DNA of 64,000 nt from Ornithinimicrobium cryptoxanthini (lineage in GTDB: Bacteria; Actinomycetota; Actinomycetes; Actinomycetales; Dermatophilaceae), in NCBI RefSeq assembly GCF_023923205.1, contig NZ_CP099490.1, forward strand, positions 1,922,001-1,986,000, given 5' to 3'. The translations under genes and the position numbers were made by a program. Numbering within the stretch: the first letter of the stretch is position 1; each line of letters opens with the position of its first letter. This document shows positions 25,613 through 35,211 of the stretch, piece by piece. The notes beneath the pieces were generated by a model that was not told the origin of the DNA, did not search any database, and saw only the letters and a program-made list of their open reading frames with translations.

Positions 25613-26431
25613 TCACAAGGGGCTGGCCTCGTCCGGTGACAGGTCCTTCCAGGCGGTCGTCGGATCCTTCTTGGCGCGTCGTCGCTCCATGACCACCGAG
25701 ACGCCGATGGCGCCCCAATAGAGGATGTAGACGGGGATGGACAGGGCGATCATCGTCCAGGCGCTGGGGTCGGGCGTCACGAACGCCGCGAAGATCAGGA
25801 TGATCATCAGGGCGACCCGCCAGCCTTTGATCATCACGCGGGCCGACAGGATCTTGAGCTGGTTCAGACCCACCAGCGCCACCGGCATCAGGAAGGCCAG
25901 GCCGAACGCGAGGATGAAATAGAGCACGAAGTTGAGATAGGTCATCGCGTCCTGCAGGTTCGCCGCACCCTCAGGGGTGAACGACAGCAGGATGGCCACC
26001 GTGCGTGGGATCGCCCACGCGGCCAGGGCGGCACCGGCGAGGAACAGAGGCACGGCCGCACAGAAGTAGGCCAGCGCGATCCGGCGTTCCTTCTTGGTCA
26101 GCCCGGGCATCAGAAAGCCCCAGATCTGCCAGATCCAGATCGGGCTCGATAGCACGATGCCGACGAAGATCGCGACCTTCAGCTGCACCGAGAAGGGTTG
26201 GGTGATGCTCGCGCCGAAGTTGATGTTGACGATCTCGCGACCGCTGGCGTCGCGCACGTCCTTGAGCGGCTGGATCAGCAGCCCGATCAGGTCAGCGTAG
26301 ACATACCACCCGACGACGGATAGGACCAGGACGCCGAGGCTGGCGATGACGACCCGGTTGCGCAGCTCCCGGAAGTGGTCCGCGAGAGACATCCGTCCCT
26401 CGGGATCTCGGGAACGGCGACGAAGTGCCAC
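25613..26431 (-). CDS. tatC: Sec-independent protein translocase TatC
   Basis: 272 residues with six membrane helices and the TatC signatures MSLADHFRELRNRV at the N-terminus and the conserved FGLAFLMPVAL helix. TatC recognises twin-arginine signal peptides. It is 17 nt downstream of tatA on the same strand; no separate tatB is seen here, the usual minimal or actinobacterial arrangement with tatB elsewhere. Confidence 0.96.
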   Translation of the reverse strand: MALRRRSRDPEGRMSLADHFRELRNRVVIASLGVLVLSVVGWYVYADLIGLLIQPLKDVRDASGREIVNINFGASITQPFSVQLKVAIFVGIVLSSPIWIWQIWGFLMPGLTKKERRIALAYFCAAVPLFLAGAALAAWAIPRTVAILLSFTPEGAANLQDAMTYLNFVLYFILAFGLAFLMPVALVGLNQLKILSARVMIKGWRVALMIILIFAAFVTPDPSAWTMIALSIPVYILYWGAIGVSVVMERRRAKKDPTTAWKDLSPDEASPL

Positions 26432-26448
26432 AGGTGCAGCGGTGACCG

Positions 26449-26859
26449 TCAGGCGCGCGGGTTGTTCGAACGCCCGTCGTCGCCGCGCAGCCCGTCACGG
26501 AACTCGTCGCGCACGTGGGCACCACGGTCGCGCACATCGTCGGCTGTGTCGCGGGCGCGGTCCTTGAGGTCATCGGCGCGATCCCGCAGACCGACGCGGT
26601 CACGGTCCTCACGGTCCCGGTCACGCACGTCACCATCGGTATGCCGATCGGCCCGGTAGTCGTCGCGGTAGCGGTCAGCCGTCTCCCCCGGGACCGTGTC
26701 GCGGCTGGCCGCGCTGGGCTCCTTCATCTGGTCGACCTCGGACTTGAAGATCCGCATCGACTGCCCCAGGCTGCGCGCCATGTTGGGCAGGCTCTTCCAG
26801 CCGAACAGCAGGATGAGCACGATGATCAGGGCACCGATTTGCCAGGCCGACGGCTTCAT
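26449..26859 (-). CDS. tatA: Sec-independent protein translocase TatA with long charged tail
   Basis: 136 residues. The first 45 are canonical TatA: a single membrane helix (IGALIIVLILLFGWKSLPNMARS), the FGxxxLP hinge in variant form and an amphipathic helix with LGQSMRIFKSEV. The tail (about 61-128) is almost wholly Arg and Asp with a few other polar residues, a polyampholyte that is longer and more regular than in most TatA proteins. A GAGAGAGGT Shine-Dalgarno region precedes ATG 26859. Confidence 0.95.
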   Translation of the reverse strand: MKPSAWQIGALIIVLILLFGWKSLPNMARSLGQSMRIFKSEVDQMKEPSAASRDTVPGETADRYRDDYRADRHTDGDVRDRDREDRDRVGLRDRADDLKDRARDTADDVRDRGAHVRDEFRDGLRGDDGRSNNPRA

Positions 26860-26888
26860 GCGAGGGGACCTCTCTCACGGGGCGGTGA

Positions 26889-26904
26889 CTGCACGCCTGT
26901 GCAG
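26889..26904 (-). terminator. Small hairpin between pafC and tatA
   Basis: CTGCAC-GCCT-GTGCAG, a 6-bp stem in the 59-bp gap between the pafC stop and the tatA start. Weak; it could be a partial attenuator between the two functions. Confidence 0.3.
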
Positions 26905-26918
26905 CCCCGTTAACGTCC

Positions 26919-27890
26919 TCAGTGTAACGGGTAGAACTGCAGAGCCAGGTCCGCTCCGGCCCGGGTTTCTGCCGCGAGCTCCGGCGGGCTCGTGACGGTC
27001 CCCGCACCTCCCAGACGCCACACCAGACGCTGCACCCAGGCGGGATCAGCAGCACGCAGGGTGACGCGCAGCGACCCGTCGTCGCGCCGCTCGACGGACT
27101 CCATCGGGAAGTTCTCGGCCACCCACGCGGCCCGGGGCGCGAGCTCCAGCTCGACCAGCACATCCTGCGGTGACCCCTGGAACGCGGTGCTGCCCGTCGC
27201 GCGGGGTCGGGCGCGTTCGGGTGGGGTCCCGTCCTCGTCCAGGACCGCCAGGTCCTCGATCCGGTCGAGGCGGAAGAGTCGCACGTCCTGGGCGCGGTGG
27301 CACCAACCCTCGAGATACCAGCGACCCTCCAGCGAGACGACCCGCATCGGGTCCACGTCACGCTCAGTCGTCTCATCGCGGGTCGCGTTGTAGTGGCGCA
27401 GGTGGACCCTGTGCGGTCCCGCCAGCGCCTCACGGATCTGCTCCAGCCGCTGCTGCTCGCTCTCCCCCACCTCTAGGCTCACGCTCACCTGTCCGGCGGC
27501 AACGCCCCCGGCTTCCGCCGCATCCTCCAGCTTGGCCAGGGCCCGCTCGATGGCGTCGCTGGCACCCACCCCCGGAGTCGCGGCCAGCGCGCGCAACGCC
27601 ACGATCAGCGCCAGGGCCTCGTCCCGGCCCAGCCGCAGGGGGCGCGCGATCTCCTTGGCGTTGCCGACATGGACCCGGCCGTCCTCCCAGCTGGCCTCGA
27701 TCAGGTCGTCGGGGTAGTGCCCCGGTGTCCCACAGACAAAGAGCAGCTGCAGGTCGTCGACGATCTGCTCCTGGGAGACGCCGAGATCCCGGGCCGCCTC
27801 CTCGATGTCCACGCCCTGGCGGTTCAGCAGCCAGGGCACCATCGTCAGCAGCCGTGACAGCCGCTGCGTCGCGGTCTCCGGGACGGACAT
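26919..27890 (-). CDS. pafC: WYL-domain transcriptional regulator PafC
   Basis: 323 residues: an N-terminal helix-turn-helix (MVPWLLNRQGVDIEEAARDLGVSQEQIVDDL in outline) and a WYL domain with the RWYLEGWCHRAQDVRLFRLDRI signature. PafBC activates the DNA-damage response in mycobacteria. The ATG shares its first A with the last base of the pafB stop (TGATG), so the two subunits are made together. A different upstream start is open but overlaps pafB far more. Confidence 0.95.
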   Translation of the reverse strand: MSVPETATQRLSRLLTMVPWLLNRQGVDIEEAARDLGVSQEQIVDDLQLLFVCGTPGHYPDDLIEASWEDGRVHVGNAKEIARPLRLGRDEALALIVALRALAATPGVGASDAIERALAKLEDAAEAGGVAAGQVSVSLEVGESEQQRLEQIREALAGPHRVHLRHYNATRDETTERDVDPMRVVSLEGRWYLEGWCHRAQDVRLFRLDRIEDLAVLDEDGTPPERARPRATGSTAFQGSPQDVLVELELAPRAAWVAENFPMESVERRDDGSLRVTLRAADPAWVQRLVWRLGGAGTVTSPPELAAETRAGADLALQFYPLH

Positions 27891-28882
27891 CAGCCCACCG
27901 TCCCCCGGTGCGCGGCTGCGACCGCCTCCAGGCTGCGGCGCACCCCGGTCACCAGCTCCTCGGGAGCAAGAGCCACGGCGTCCGGCCCGAGGCCGGCGAT
28001 CTCCTCGATCAGGGGCCACGGGGCGCCCATCTCCAGCTCGACGACGTCCCAGCCCTGCGGCCCACGCTCGTCAAGCACCTGCCCGCGTCGGCGCACCCGG
28101 TGACCGGCGCCGGGCCGCACGGCCACGCGTGCCGACCGCTCGCCCGGCTGCTCGTCGGCCGTCGTGATCATCGCTCGCGGGTCGTGGTCCTTGGGCACCT
28201 GATAGGCACCCGGCCGGCCGGTGATCTTCAGGTCGCCATCGATCCGGTCCAGCCGGAAGACCCGAGGGGCGTCCCGGTCCAGGTCGTGGCCCGTCAGATA
28301 CCAACGACCGTGCCACGAGGTCAGCGCCCACGGCTGCAGGTGTCGCTGCGCCGGTGACCCGGCGGTGCCCCGGCGATAGCTGAACGACACCTCGCGGCTG
28401 GCCAGCACGGCGGCGCGGGCCGCCTCGAAGGCCGGCTCGTTGGTGTGCAGCAACGGTTCGATGCCGGCGACGGAGGACTCGTCGCGAGTCAGCCCGGTCG
28501 ACTCGAGCTTGCGCAGCGCCTGTGCGGCGGGGCCCGCCAGGCTGGCCTGCGACCACGCGCGCGAGGCGACGCCGATCACGGCCAGCTCGTCGGGCTCGAA
28601 GGCGATCTCGGGCAGGGAGTACTCACGGCGGTCGATGCGATAGCCGGTCTCGTCGTCGAAGAGCGGGTCGACCACCTCGGTGCGCAGCGGGATCCCGAGC
28701 AGTCGCAGCTCGTCCTTGTCGCGCTCAAACATGCGGTCGAAGGCCTCGTCGGTGCTCTCGGCATACTGCGGCACCGCCGTGCGGATCCGGCTCTTGCTCA
28801 TCGGTTGGCGGGTGTAGAGCAGCGCGATGACCAGGTTCAGGAGCCGTTCCGTCTTCGCGGCGGCGGGACTGGGACGAACCAT
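27890..28882 (-). CDS. pafB: WYL-domain transcriptional regulator PafB
   Basis: 330 residues with an N-terminal winged helix-turn-helix (KTERLLNLVIALLYTRQPMSKSRIR) and a WYL domain (RWYLTGHDLDRDAPRVFRLDRI). With PafC it forms the heterodimeric activator of RecA-independent DNA damage genes, named for its position next to pafA. The start at 28882 is chosen because TAGCGT lies exactly 7 nt upstream and no Shine-Dalgarno sequence is present; an upstream ATG at 28927 would add 15 residues. Confidence 0.95.
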   Translation of the reverse strand: MVRPSPAAAKTERLLNLVIALLYTRQPMSKSRIRTAVPQYAESTDEAFDRMFERDKDELRLLGIPLRTEVVDPLFDDETGYRIDRREYSLPEIAFEPDELAVIGVASRAWSQASLAGPAAQALRKLESTGLTRDESSVAGIEPLLHTNEPAFEAARAAVLASREVSFSYRRGTAGSPAQRHLQPWALTSWHGRWYLTGHDLDRDAPRVFRLDRIDGDLKITGRPGAYQVPKDHDPRAMITTADEQPGERSARVAVRPGAGHRVRRRGQVLDERGPQGWDVVELEMGAPWPLIEEIAGLGPDAVALAPEELVTGVRRSLEAVAAAHRGTVG

Positions 28883-28978
28883 GGCGATGACGCTACCTGA
28901 CACTCGCCCGTGACCCGGCGTCGGCACGGCGGGTCTGTGCGGGCGCCGACCTGCTCGCGGCCGGACGCTGCGGATCGG

Positions 28979-30151
28979 TCAGCACAGGAGCGACGCGGCG
29001 TGGCGTCCGGCCGCGGCCGCCGTCAGGAAGGCCGCAGGGTCGTCGCGCAGACCCCGTCCCATCGTCGACAGGCGCACCGGCGAGTCGGCCAGGGCACGGT
29101 CCAGCCCGGTCAGGTCGATGTCGTGCCGGGTCAGGTGGGGGCCGGCCTCGACCAGCTCGTCTGCCTGGCGCAGCACCTCGTCGGCCAGGGCGTCGTCGAT
29201 GCCGCAGTGCCCCCGCAGCAGTGGGACCGGCACGTCTGCGGGGCGGTTGAGGAGCCGGGCGTATGCCGTGCGGCTGTGGTGCGAGATGCCGCGGTGCCGT
29301 TGCCTGGGGTCGGCCCCGGAGACGCGGAGGGTGGCGACCCCGGCGCCACCGAGGACGGCTGCCGCGTTGAGGGCCTCACCGGCGGAGACTCCGGAGAACC
29401 CCCAGGTGGACCCCGTCCCCAGGTTGCCCGGCCCCTGGGCCACGATCACGGCGTCCGCGCGGACCACATGGCGGGCGGCCAGCAGTCCGGAGAAGACGTT
29501 GACCGCCTCCAGGTCACCACCGTAGGCCTGCCCGCAGCTGATCACCGAGGCCAACCAGCCGTCCTCGCGCAGGCTGGCGCAGGCCCGGGAGAAGGCGGCG
29601 GGCAGCGCTCCACCGTCGGTCATGAGGTAGGCCACGACCACGCCGGGCGCGCGCTCGCGCAGGCCGGCCAGGACCGCGGGGATGCTCGAGTGCAGGTCTG
29701 CGACGACGACCGGCAGTCCGGCCAGGTCGGCGGCCCCGTCGAGGGCGCTGTGGTGCGGGCTGTCCTGCTCGTCGACGCCGAAGACCATCGTCTGCAGCGG
29801 GGTGTAGCGCGCCTTGACCAGATGCCCGGCGCCGGCGGGGTCTGCAGCGTCGTCGCCAGCGTCGGCGGGCAACCGGTCCGGCAGCGCCACGACCATCGCC
29901 ACTCCCCCGGTGCCGAGCTCGTTGTCGAGGGCGTTGGTGTTGAGCAGCACCCGGTCGCCGACCACCGGCTCACCGGTCACGGAGCGATAGGCCAGCGCAC
30001 GCACGATGGGACCTGGCTCTGGGGCTTGCGACTCCCCCCGCGGGTCCCGCGTCGCGTGATCTCCCACCGAGATCACCTGCACGTCCACCTCGACAGCGTC
30101 CCCCCAGTGGGCGCGCTCGCGCACGACCTTGCCCTCGCGCCACCGGATCAC
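28979..30151 (-). CDS. DUF3866 family protein
   Basis: 390 residues, matching the actinobacterial DUF3866 family often found next to pafBC. Segments include MIRWREGKVV, VGDRVLLNTNALDNELGTGG, HLVKARYTPLQTMVFGV, VAYLMTDGGALPAAFS and GQAYGGDLEAVNVFSGLLAA. There is no signal peptide or membrane helix. The function is unknown; the conserved position suggests a link to the Pup system or PafBC. GTG 30151 has TAGGGT 6 nt upstream (leaderless type). Confidence 0.85.
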   Translation of the reverse strand: MIRWREGKVVRERAHWGDAVEVDVQVISVGDHATRDPRGESQAPEPGPIVRALAYRSVTGEPVVGDRVLLNTNALDNELGTGGVAMVVALPDRLPADAGDDAADPAGAGHLVKARYTPLQTMVFGVDEQDSPHHSALDGAADLAGLPVVVADLHSSIPAVLAGLRERAPGVVVAYLMTDGGALPAAFSRACASLREDGWLASVISCGQAYGGDLEAVNVFSGLLAARHVVRADAVIVAQGPGNLGTGSTWGFSGVSAGEALNAAAVLGGAGVATLRVSGADPRQRHRGISHHSRTAYARLLNRPADVPVPLLRGHCGIDDALADEVLRQADELVEAGPHLTRHDIDLTGLDRALADSPVRLSTMGRGLRDDPAAFLTAAAAGRHAASLLC

Positions 30152-30186
30152 AGACCGACCCTAGGTCAGATCGACCCTCAACCTGA

Positions 30187-30235
30187 GAAGGTGCCGCTCA
30201 ACCCGACAAGAAAAGTCGGGTCAAGCGGCACCTTC
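30187..30235 (-). terminator. Strong hairpin terminator after the FKBP gene
   Basis: A long two-part inverted repeat with arms GAAGGTGCCGCT and AGCGGCACCTTC plus an inner CCCGAC/GTCGGG pair and an A-rich loop. It is downstream of the small FKBP gene and would end the Pup-region transcript on the minus strand. Confidence 0.85.
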
Positions 30236-30313
30236 TGGGGTCCAGCACCGGATGTGCCTCCGGGCGCGGGTGACACGCCTGGTGCGTTCACCCGGCGTCT
30301 GCGACGGGTCGCG

Positions 30314-30691
30314 TCAGCGCACGCCCTCGAGGTCGACGACGAAGATCAGCGTCTCGCCACCCTTGATCGCGCCACCGGCGCCGCGGTCGCCGTAGCCCAG
30401 GTGCGGCGGGATGGTGATCTTGCGGCGTCCTCCGACCTTCATGCCGAGCAGGCCCTGGTCCCAGCCCTGGATGACCTGTCCGACACCGACCTGGAAGTCC
30501 AGCGGGGCGCCACGGTTCCAGGAGGCGTCGAACTCCTCGCCGGTGGACCAGGCCACGCCGACGTAGTGGGCGGACACGACGGAGCCGGTGGTGGCCTCAG
30601 CCCCGCCACCGACCTCGATGTCCTCGATGATGAGGTCGGCCGGCGGGGTGTCGCCGGGGAACTCGACCTCGGGCTTGGTCTTGTCACTCAT
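30314..30691 (-). CDS. FKBP-type peptidyl-prolyl isomerase (cytoplasmic)
   Basis: 125 residues with one complete FKBP domain (residues 33-125): VSAHYVGVAWSTGEEFDASW, GQVIQGWDQGLLGMKVGGRRKITIPPHLGYGDRGAG and IFVVDLEGV. There is no signal peptide. It would accelerate proline isomerisation in the cytoplasm. The start at 30691 has GGAAGGAAA upstream; a longer open frame upstream has no coding support. A secreted FKBP homologue is encoded just upstream. Confidence 0.95.
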   Translation of the reverse strand: MSDKTKPEVEFPGDTPPADLIIEDIEVGGGAEATTGSVVSAHYVGVAWSTGEEFDASWNRGAPLDFQVGVGQVIQGWDQGLLGMKVGGRRKITIPPHLGYGDRGAGGAIKGGETLIFVVDLEGVR

Positions 30692-30758
30692 GCGCGGTTT
30701 CCTTCCGTGCGGTTGCTGCGGCCGGGTGGCCCCAGTGGGTGAACTGTGGGGTCGGGAA

Positions 30759-31772
30759 CTACTGGGCCGCCAGGATGTCGACGACGAAGACCAGGGTCTC
30801 GTCCTTGAGCTCATAACCCGGGCCATCCTCCTGGGCCGCGCCATAGCCCATGGCCGGCGGGATGACGAGCAGCACGCGTGAGCCGACGGTCTGGCCGACC
30901 AGGCCCTCGTCCCAGCCCTGGATGACCTGGCCGGCGCCGATCACGGTCTCGAACGCCTCGCGGCCCTCCTGCAGGGAGGTGTCGAACAGCTCGCCGTCAG
31001 ACCACTGGACCCCGGTGTATTGCATCCGCACCTGCTGGCCGGCCTGGATCTCGGCGCCCTCGCCCTTGATCAGCGGCTGGACCACGAGCTCGGACGGGGG
31101 CTCCTCGCCCTCGGGGATGGTGATCGTCGCGGGACTGGTGCCGTCGGCCTCGACGGTGGGGAGACCCTCGACGGGCTCGACCGCTTCACCCTCGGCCTGG
31201 GTCAGCGGGGTGGTCGCCTTGACCACCTCGACATAAAAGATGACGGTGTCGTTGGGTCCGATCCCGAGCTGGGCGTTGCCGGCCGCGCCGAACGCGTCCT
31301 GCGGCGACATGGCCAGGATCATCGACTGCCCCGGCTTGGTGCCGACCAGGCCGTTGAGGAAGCCCGGCAGCAAGTTGGGGTTGGACAGCGACATGACGAC
31401 CGTCTCGTCGGTGGGGAAGGTCGACAGGATCTCCTCGCCGGTGGTGCCGTTGACAGCGAGGTATCGCAGCTCTACGTCCTGCTCCGCCGTGGTGGTCTCG
31501 CCCTCGCCCGCCTCGATCTCCTGGACGGAGGTCTCCGCGACGGACAGCGGGGTCTTGGCGAGCTCAAGAGCCGGGACCGTCGAACCCTCGACGTCGGCCT
31601 CGGTCAGGGTCACGTCCTCGACGGTGCCGTTGGGAGCGATCGAGGTCGCCGCCGCGTCGTCACCGGCAGCGGTCTGGCTGGCGTTGTCAGCGTCACCGTC
31701 CGAGCCGCAGGCGGACAGGAAGATGAGGGGGGCCACGGCGAGGCCGAGCAGCCGGAACTTGGGAGAGCGCAC
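30759..31772 (-). CDS. Lipoprotein with two FKBP-type domains
   Basis: 337 residues. A signal peptide with lipobox LSAC (C22) directs it to the outer face of the membrane. Two FKBP-like regions follow: a degenerate one at about 90-190 and a better one at about 235-337 (QQVRMQYTGVQWSDGELFDTS, GQVIQGWDEGLVGQTVGSRVLLVIPPAMGYG). The linker sequences are Glu/Asp/Thr-rich. It probably folds exported proteins. The start is GTG with AAGGA upstream, and the gene is 67 nt from the smaller FKBP gene. Confidence 0.92.
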   Translation of the reverse strand: MRSPKFRLLGLAVAPLIFLSACGSDGDADNASQTAAGDDAAATSIAPNGTVEDVTLTEADVEGSTVPALELAKTPLSVAETSVQEIEAGEGETTTAEQDVELRYLAVNGTTGEEILSTFPTDETVVMSLSNPNLLPGFLNGLVGTKPGQSMILAMSPQDAFGAAGNAQLGIGPNDTVIFYVEVVKATTPLTQAEGEAVEPVEGLPTVEADGTSPATITIPEGEEPPSELVVQPLIKGEGAEIQAGQQVRMQYTGVQWSDGELFDTSLQEGREAFETVIGAGQVIQGWDEGLVGQTVGSRVLLVIPPAMGYGAAQEDGPGYELKDETLVFVVDILAAQ

Positions 31773-31860
31773 GCGCCATCCTTGTCTGGAGAGGGATTGT
31801 TGGACGGTTAAGACTAACCCGGCGACCCTGGGTGATTGCTGGGTGCGCGCCGGTGTTCTC

Positions 31861-33240
31861 TCAGTGCCGGCCGTCCTCGATCGAGGCGATCAGCTCATCG
31901 ATCCGGTCGTCCTGGCTGACGAACGGGTCCTTGCACAGGACCGTGCGCTGGGTGGAGTCGTTGAGCTTGAGATGGACCCAGTCGACGCTGAAGTCGCGCC
32001 GGTGCTCCTGGGCGGCCCGCACGAAGTCTCCCCGCAGCTTGGCCCGCGTGGTCTGCGGAGGCGTGCTGCCGGCGGTGGTGATCTGCTCGGGTGTCACCAC
32101 CTCGGCCGCTCCCCCACGACGGGAGACGATGTTGAACAGTCCCCGGGTCGGGTGGATGTCGTGCCAGGCCAGGTCCAGCTGTTGCAGCCTCGGGTCGCTC
32201 ATCGGCAGACCGGACCGGTCGGCATACCTCTGCAGTGTGTGCCACTTGAGCACCCACTCGATCTCGGTCTCCACCAGCGACAGGTCCTGGGCCTCGAAGG
32301 CCTTCAGGCTGCGCTCCCACAGCTCCAGCACCTGCCGGTAGGGCTCGCGCTGGGCCAGTCCGGCACGCTCGGCGTGGTCCCGGGCCCGGGTGAAGTAGTC
32401 GACCTGCATCTGCGCGGCCGTGATCCGCCCGCCGTTGGTCAGCGAGAGCTCCTGTCGGCCGGTCAGGTCCCGGCTGACCTCGCGGATCGCGCTGATCGGG
32501 CTGAGCAGGGCGTGGTCGGGGAAGACCACGCCTGCCTCCAGCGCCTTGAGCACCAAATCGGTGCTGCCGAGCTTGAGCAGGGTCGTGGTCTGGCTCATCG
32601 TGGAGTCGCCCACGATCACGTGCAGGCGACGGAACCGCTCGGCGTCCGCGTGCGGCTCGTCGCGGGTGTTGATGATCGGGCGGGACCGGGTCGTGGCCGA
32701 GCTCAGACCGTCCCAGATGTGGTCAGCGCGCTGACTGATCTGGTAGGTGGCCTGGCTGGCCGAGACGTTGAGGCGCCCGGCTCCGCTGATGATCTGCCGG
32801 GTGATCAGGAACGGGATCAGCACATCCGTGACCCTGCTCAGCTCACCTCGCCGACCGATGAGGTAGTTCTCGTGACAGCCGTAGGAGTTGCCGCGGGAGT
32901 CCACGTTGTTCTTGATCACATAGACCCGGGCCTCGATCCCCTCCTCGGCCATCCGGGTCTCGGCGTCCAGGGCCAGGTCACACAAGATCGCCTCGCCCGC
33001 CTTGTCGTGGGCGATCAGGTCATAGAGGTCGTCGCACTCAGCCGTGGCGTATTCCGGGTGGGAACCGACGTCGAGATAGAGGCGCGAGCCGTTGGCCAGG
33101 AAGACGTTGCTGGAGCGGCCCCAACTGACGACCTTGCGGAAGAGATAGCGTGCGACCTCGTCAGGGGCCAGGCGTCGCTCGCCCGGGAAGGCACAGGTCA
33201 CCCCGAACTCGGTCTCGATCCCGAAGATCCGCCGGTCCAT
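31861..33240 (-). CDS. pafA: Proteasome accessory factor PafA (Pup ligase)
   Basis: 459 residues. It has [14 protein letters not shown] (Mg/ATP-binding acidic residues), the catalytic Asp D57 in [14 protein letters not shown], and [18 protein letters not shown]. PafA joins the C-terminal glutamate of deamidated Pup to lysines of target proteins. It starts directly after the prcA stop (ATG next to TAG), so it is translationally coupled. It lacks the extra N-terminal loop seen in Dop. Confidence 0.97.
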   Translation of the reverse strand: MDRRIFGIETEFGVTCAFPGERRLAPDEVARYLFRKVVSWGRSSNVFLANGSRLYLDVGSHPEYATAECDDLYDLIAHDKAGEAILCDLALDAETRMAEEGIEARVYVIKNNVDSRGNSYGCHENYLIGRRGELSRVTDVLIPFLITRQIISGAGRLNVSASQATYQISQRADHIWDGLSSATTRSRPIINTRDEPHADAERFRRLHVIVGDSTMSQTTTLLKLGSTDLVLKALEAGVVFPDHALLSPISAIREVSRDLTGRQELSLTNGGRITAAQMQVDYFTRARDHAERAGLAQREPYRQVLELWERSLKAFEAQDLSLVETEIEWVLKWHTLQRYADRSGLPMSDPRLQQLDLAWHDIHPTRGLFNIVSRRGGAAEVVTPEQITTAGSTPPQTTRAKLRGDFVRAAQEHRRDFSVDWVHLKLNDSTQRTVLCKDPFVSQDDRIDELIASIEDGRH

Positions 33241-34140
33241 CTAGTCCTCGCGCTGGGTCTGTGGGTTGGTGGTGTCCTGCTCTCCGTCGGAGCCGTCCGC
33301 CTTGGTGTCGTCCGCCGTGGTGTCGCCAGCCCTGGTGTCGGCCGGCGCGTCGGTGGCGTCGGGGTCGACCGCCGCCAGGTCCTGGGTCAGGGTGTCGTGC
33401 AGCCCGGGGCGGGGGTCGTCCTGGGTCGGGACGTCCTGCGTGGCGCTGGCCTCGTCGAGCAGGGCGTCCAGCAGTGGTCCGCCCAGCCGGCGGAAGGTCC
33501 GCCTCGGACGGCGCCGGTCGAGCACCGCGACCTCGAGGTCGTCGGCGGCCAGGTCACGGGGGTCCTCCTCGTCGCGTGCCGCGAGGACCTCCACCGCGAC
33601 CCGGAGCACCTCGGCCAGTGGCAGATCGGGTGCCCACCGCTCCCGCAGCGCAGTGGCGATGGGCTCGCTGACCCCACCCATCGCGACGAACCCGCGCTCC
33701 TCGGTCACCGACCCGTCGTAGGTGAGGCGATAGATCTGGTCGGTCTGCTGCGAGGAGCCCACCTGCGCCACGGCGATCTCCACCTCGTAGGGCTTGGACT
33801 CCTGGGTGAAGATCGTGCCGAGCGTCTGGGTGTAGGCGTTGGCAAGCCCTCTGGCTGTCACGTCGCGACGGTCGTAGGAGTAGCCGCGCATGTCGGCGTA
33901 GCGGATGCCTGCCACCCGGAGGTTTTCGAACTCGTTGTATTTGCCCGCACCGGCGAAGCCGATCCGGTCATAGAGCTCGGAGACCTTGTGGAGCGTGCGT
34001 GAGGGGTTCTCGGCCACGAACGCGATGCCGGTGGCATAGCTGGCCACGACCACCGAGCGGCCGCGGGCGATGCCCTTGCGAGCGAAGTCCGCCCGGTCCT
34101 TCATCAGCTGTTCGGGCGAGACATACATCGGCATCGTCAT
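33241..34140 (-). CDS. prcA: 20S proteasome alpha subunit
   Basis: 299 residues, with the alpha-subunit fold through [26 protein letters not shown] and [30 protein letters not shown]. The last 70 residues form a long Asp/Thr/Ala-rich tail, longer than usual for PrcA. The alpha ring gates the chamber and docks ARC. It overlaps prcB by ATGA. Confidence 0.96.
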   Translation of the reverse strand: MTMPMYVSPEQLMKDRADFARKGIARGRSVVVASYATGIAFVAENPSRTLHKVSELYDRIGFAGAGKYNEFENLRVAGIRYADMRGYSYDRRDVTARGLANAYTQTLGTIFTQESKPYEVEIAVAQVGSSQQTDQIYRLTYDGSVTEERGFVAMGGVSEPIATALRERWAPDLPLAEVLRVAVEVLAARDEEDPRDLAADDLEVAVLDRRRPRRTFRRLGGPLLDALLDEASATQDVPTQDDPRPGLHDTLTQDLAAVDPDATDAPADTRAGDTTADDTKADGSDGEQDTTNPQTQRED

Positions 34141-34964
34141 CGGGCACCTCCTGGGTTGCCGCGCCGCCCGGCCACCACGGCCTGGGTCAGCTCCTCGAGC
34201 CGTTCGTCATCGACGAACCGGACCCCGGCCTCGGTCACCACGGCGCAGGTCGGCCAGATCCGGCGGCCCAGGTCCGGCCCGCCGGTGGCGGAGTCGTCGT
34301 CCGCCGCGTCAAACAGCGCCTCGATCGCCACCGAGAGCCCCTGCTCCTCGGGCATGTCGTCGTGCCAGAGCTTCTTGAGCGCCCCGCGGGCGAACAGCGA
34401 CCCCGATCCCACGCTGTGGTGGCGCTGCTCCTCATAACACCCACCGGTCACGTCGTAGGAGAAGATCCGTCCCCGCCTGTCCTCCAGGTCGTAGCCCACC
34501 AGGACCGGCAGCACGCTCAGCCCCCGCATCGCATTGGCCAGGTTGCCCCGGATCATTGCTGCCAGCCGGTTGGCCTTGCCCTCCAGGGACAGCAGGGTGC
34601 CCTCGATCTTCTCGTAGTGCTCGAGCTCGACCTGGAACAGCTTGATGATCTCGATGGCCATGCCCGCAGAACCCGCGATGCCGACGGCCGAGTAGTCGTC
34701 GGCAGCAAAGACCTTCTCCATGTCACGATTGGCGATGAAGGTGCCCATCGTGGCCCGTCGGTCGCCCGCGAGCAGCACGCCACCAGCGAAGGACAGGGCC
34801 ACGATCGTGGTGCCGTGGGGTGCCTCGACCACACCCTCTCCCCCGGCTCTCAGGCCGGCTCCGGGCAGCAGCTCGGGAGCGCGCGTCGCCAGGAACTCCG
34901 TGAAGGAGCTGCCGCGCGGCGTGCGGAACTCCAGCGACAAGCCGTGGCCCTGGTCGGCACTCAC
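34137..34964 (-). CDS. prcB: 20S proteasome beta subunit
   Basis: 275 residues. A propeptide of 51 residues precedes HGTTIVAL, so the catalytic threonine is T52, freed by autoprocessing. GDRRATMG and [16 protein letters not shown] are conserved. It starts with GTG inside the pup stop (GTGA), and its stop overlaps the prcA start (ATGA), giving tightly coupled pup-prcB-prcA-pafA. Confidence 0.97.
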   Translation of the reverse strand: MSADQGHGLSLEFRTPRGSSFTEFLATRAPELLPGAGLRAGGEGVVEAPHGTTIVALSFAGGVLLAGDRRATMGTFIANRDMEKVFAADDYSAVGIAGSAGMAIEIIKLFQVELEHYEKIEGTLLSLEGKANRLAAMIRGNLANAMRGLSVLPVLVGYDLEDRRGRIFSYDVTGGCYEEQRHHSVGSGSLFARGALKKLWHDDMPEEQGLSVAIEALFDAADDDSATGGPDLGRRIWPTCAVVTEAGVRFVDDERLEELTQAVVAGRRGNPGGAR

Positions 34965-35155
34965 TGGCCGCCCTTCTGCACAAACCCGTGCACGAACTCC
35001 TCGGCGTTGGTCTCGAGCACCCCGTCGATCTCATCGAGCAGGTCGTCCACCTCGGCCGTGCGGTCGCTGTCCTGTTGATGCGTCACCGGCGCTGCGGGCG
35101 GCGGGGTGTCCTCGTCCTCGCGCCGCTGTGGGCGCTTCTGCTCCTGACCGGCCAT
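34961..35155 (-). CDS. pup: Prokaryotic ubiquitin-like protein Pup
   Basis: 64 residues, disordered N-terminal part and a C-terminal helical region [30 protein letters not shown] in outline. It ends in GGQ, so Dop must deamidate the last Gln to Glu before PafA can ligate it. ATG 35155 is the only start giving the family length; an upstream open frame has no coding support. It is 56 nt after dop. Confidence 0.98.
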   Translation of the reverse strand: MAGQEQKRPQRREDEDTPPPAAPVTHQQDSDRTAEVDDLLDEIDGVLETNAEEFVHGFVQKGGQ

Positions 35156-35211
35156 GGCTGCCTCCTGTGACCACCGACTGCGGGTGGCCTCGACGAGTGG
35201 TATCCCCGACC

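Noticed and set aside
31240..34002. Long open frame on the plus strand (about 920 codons) over FKBP, pafA and prcA
   Set aside because: It is antisense to well supported pafA, prcA and FKBP genes and has no recognisable domains; long antisense frames are normal at this GC content.
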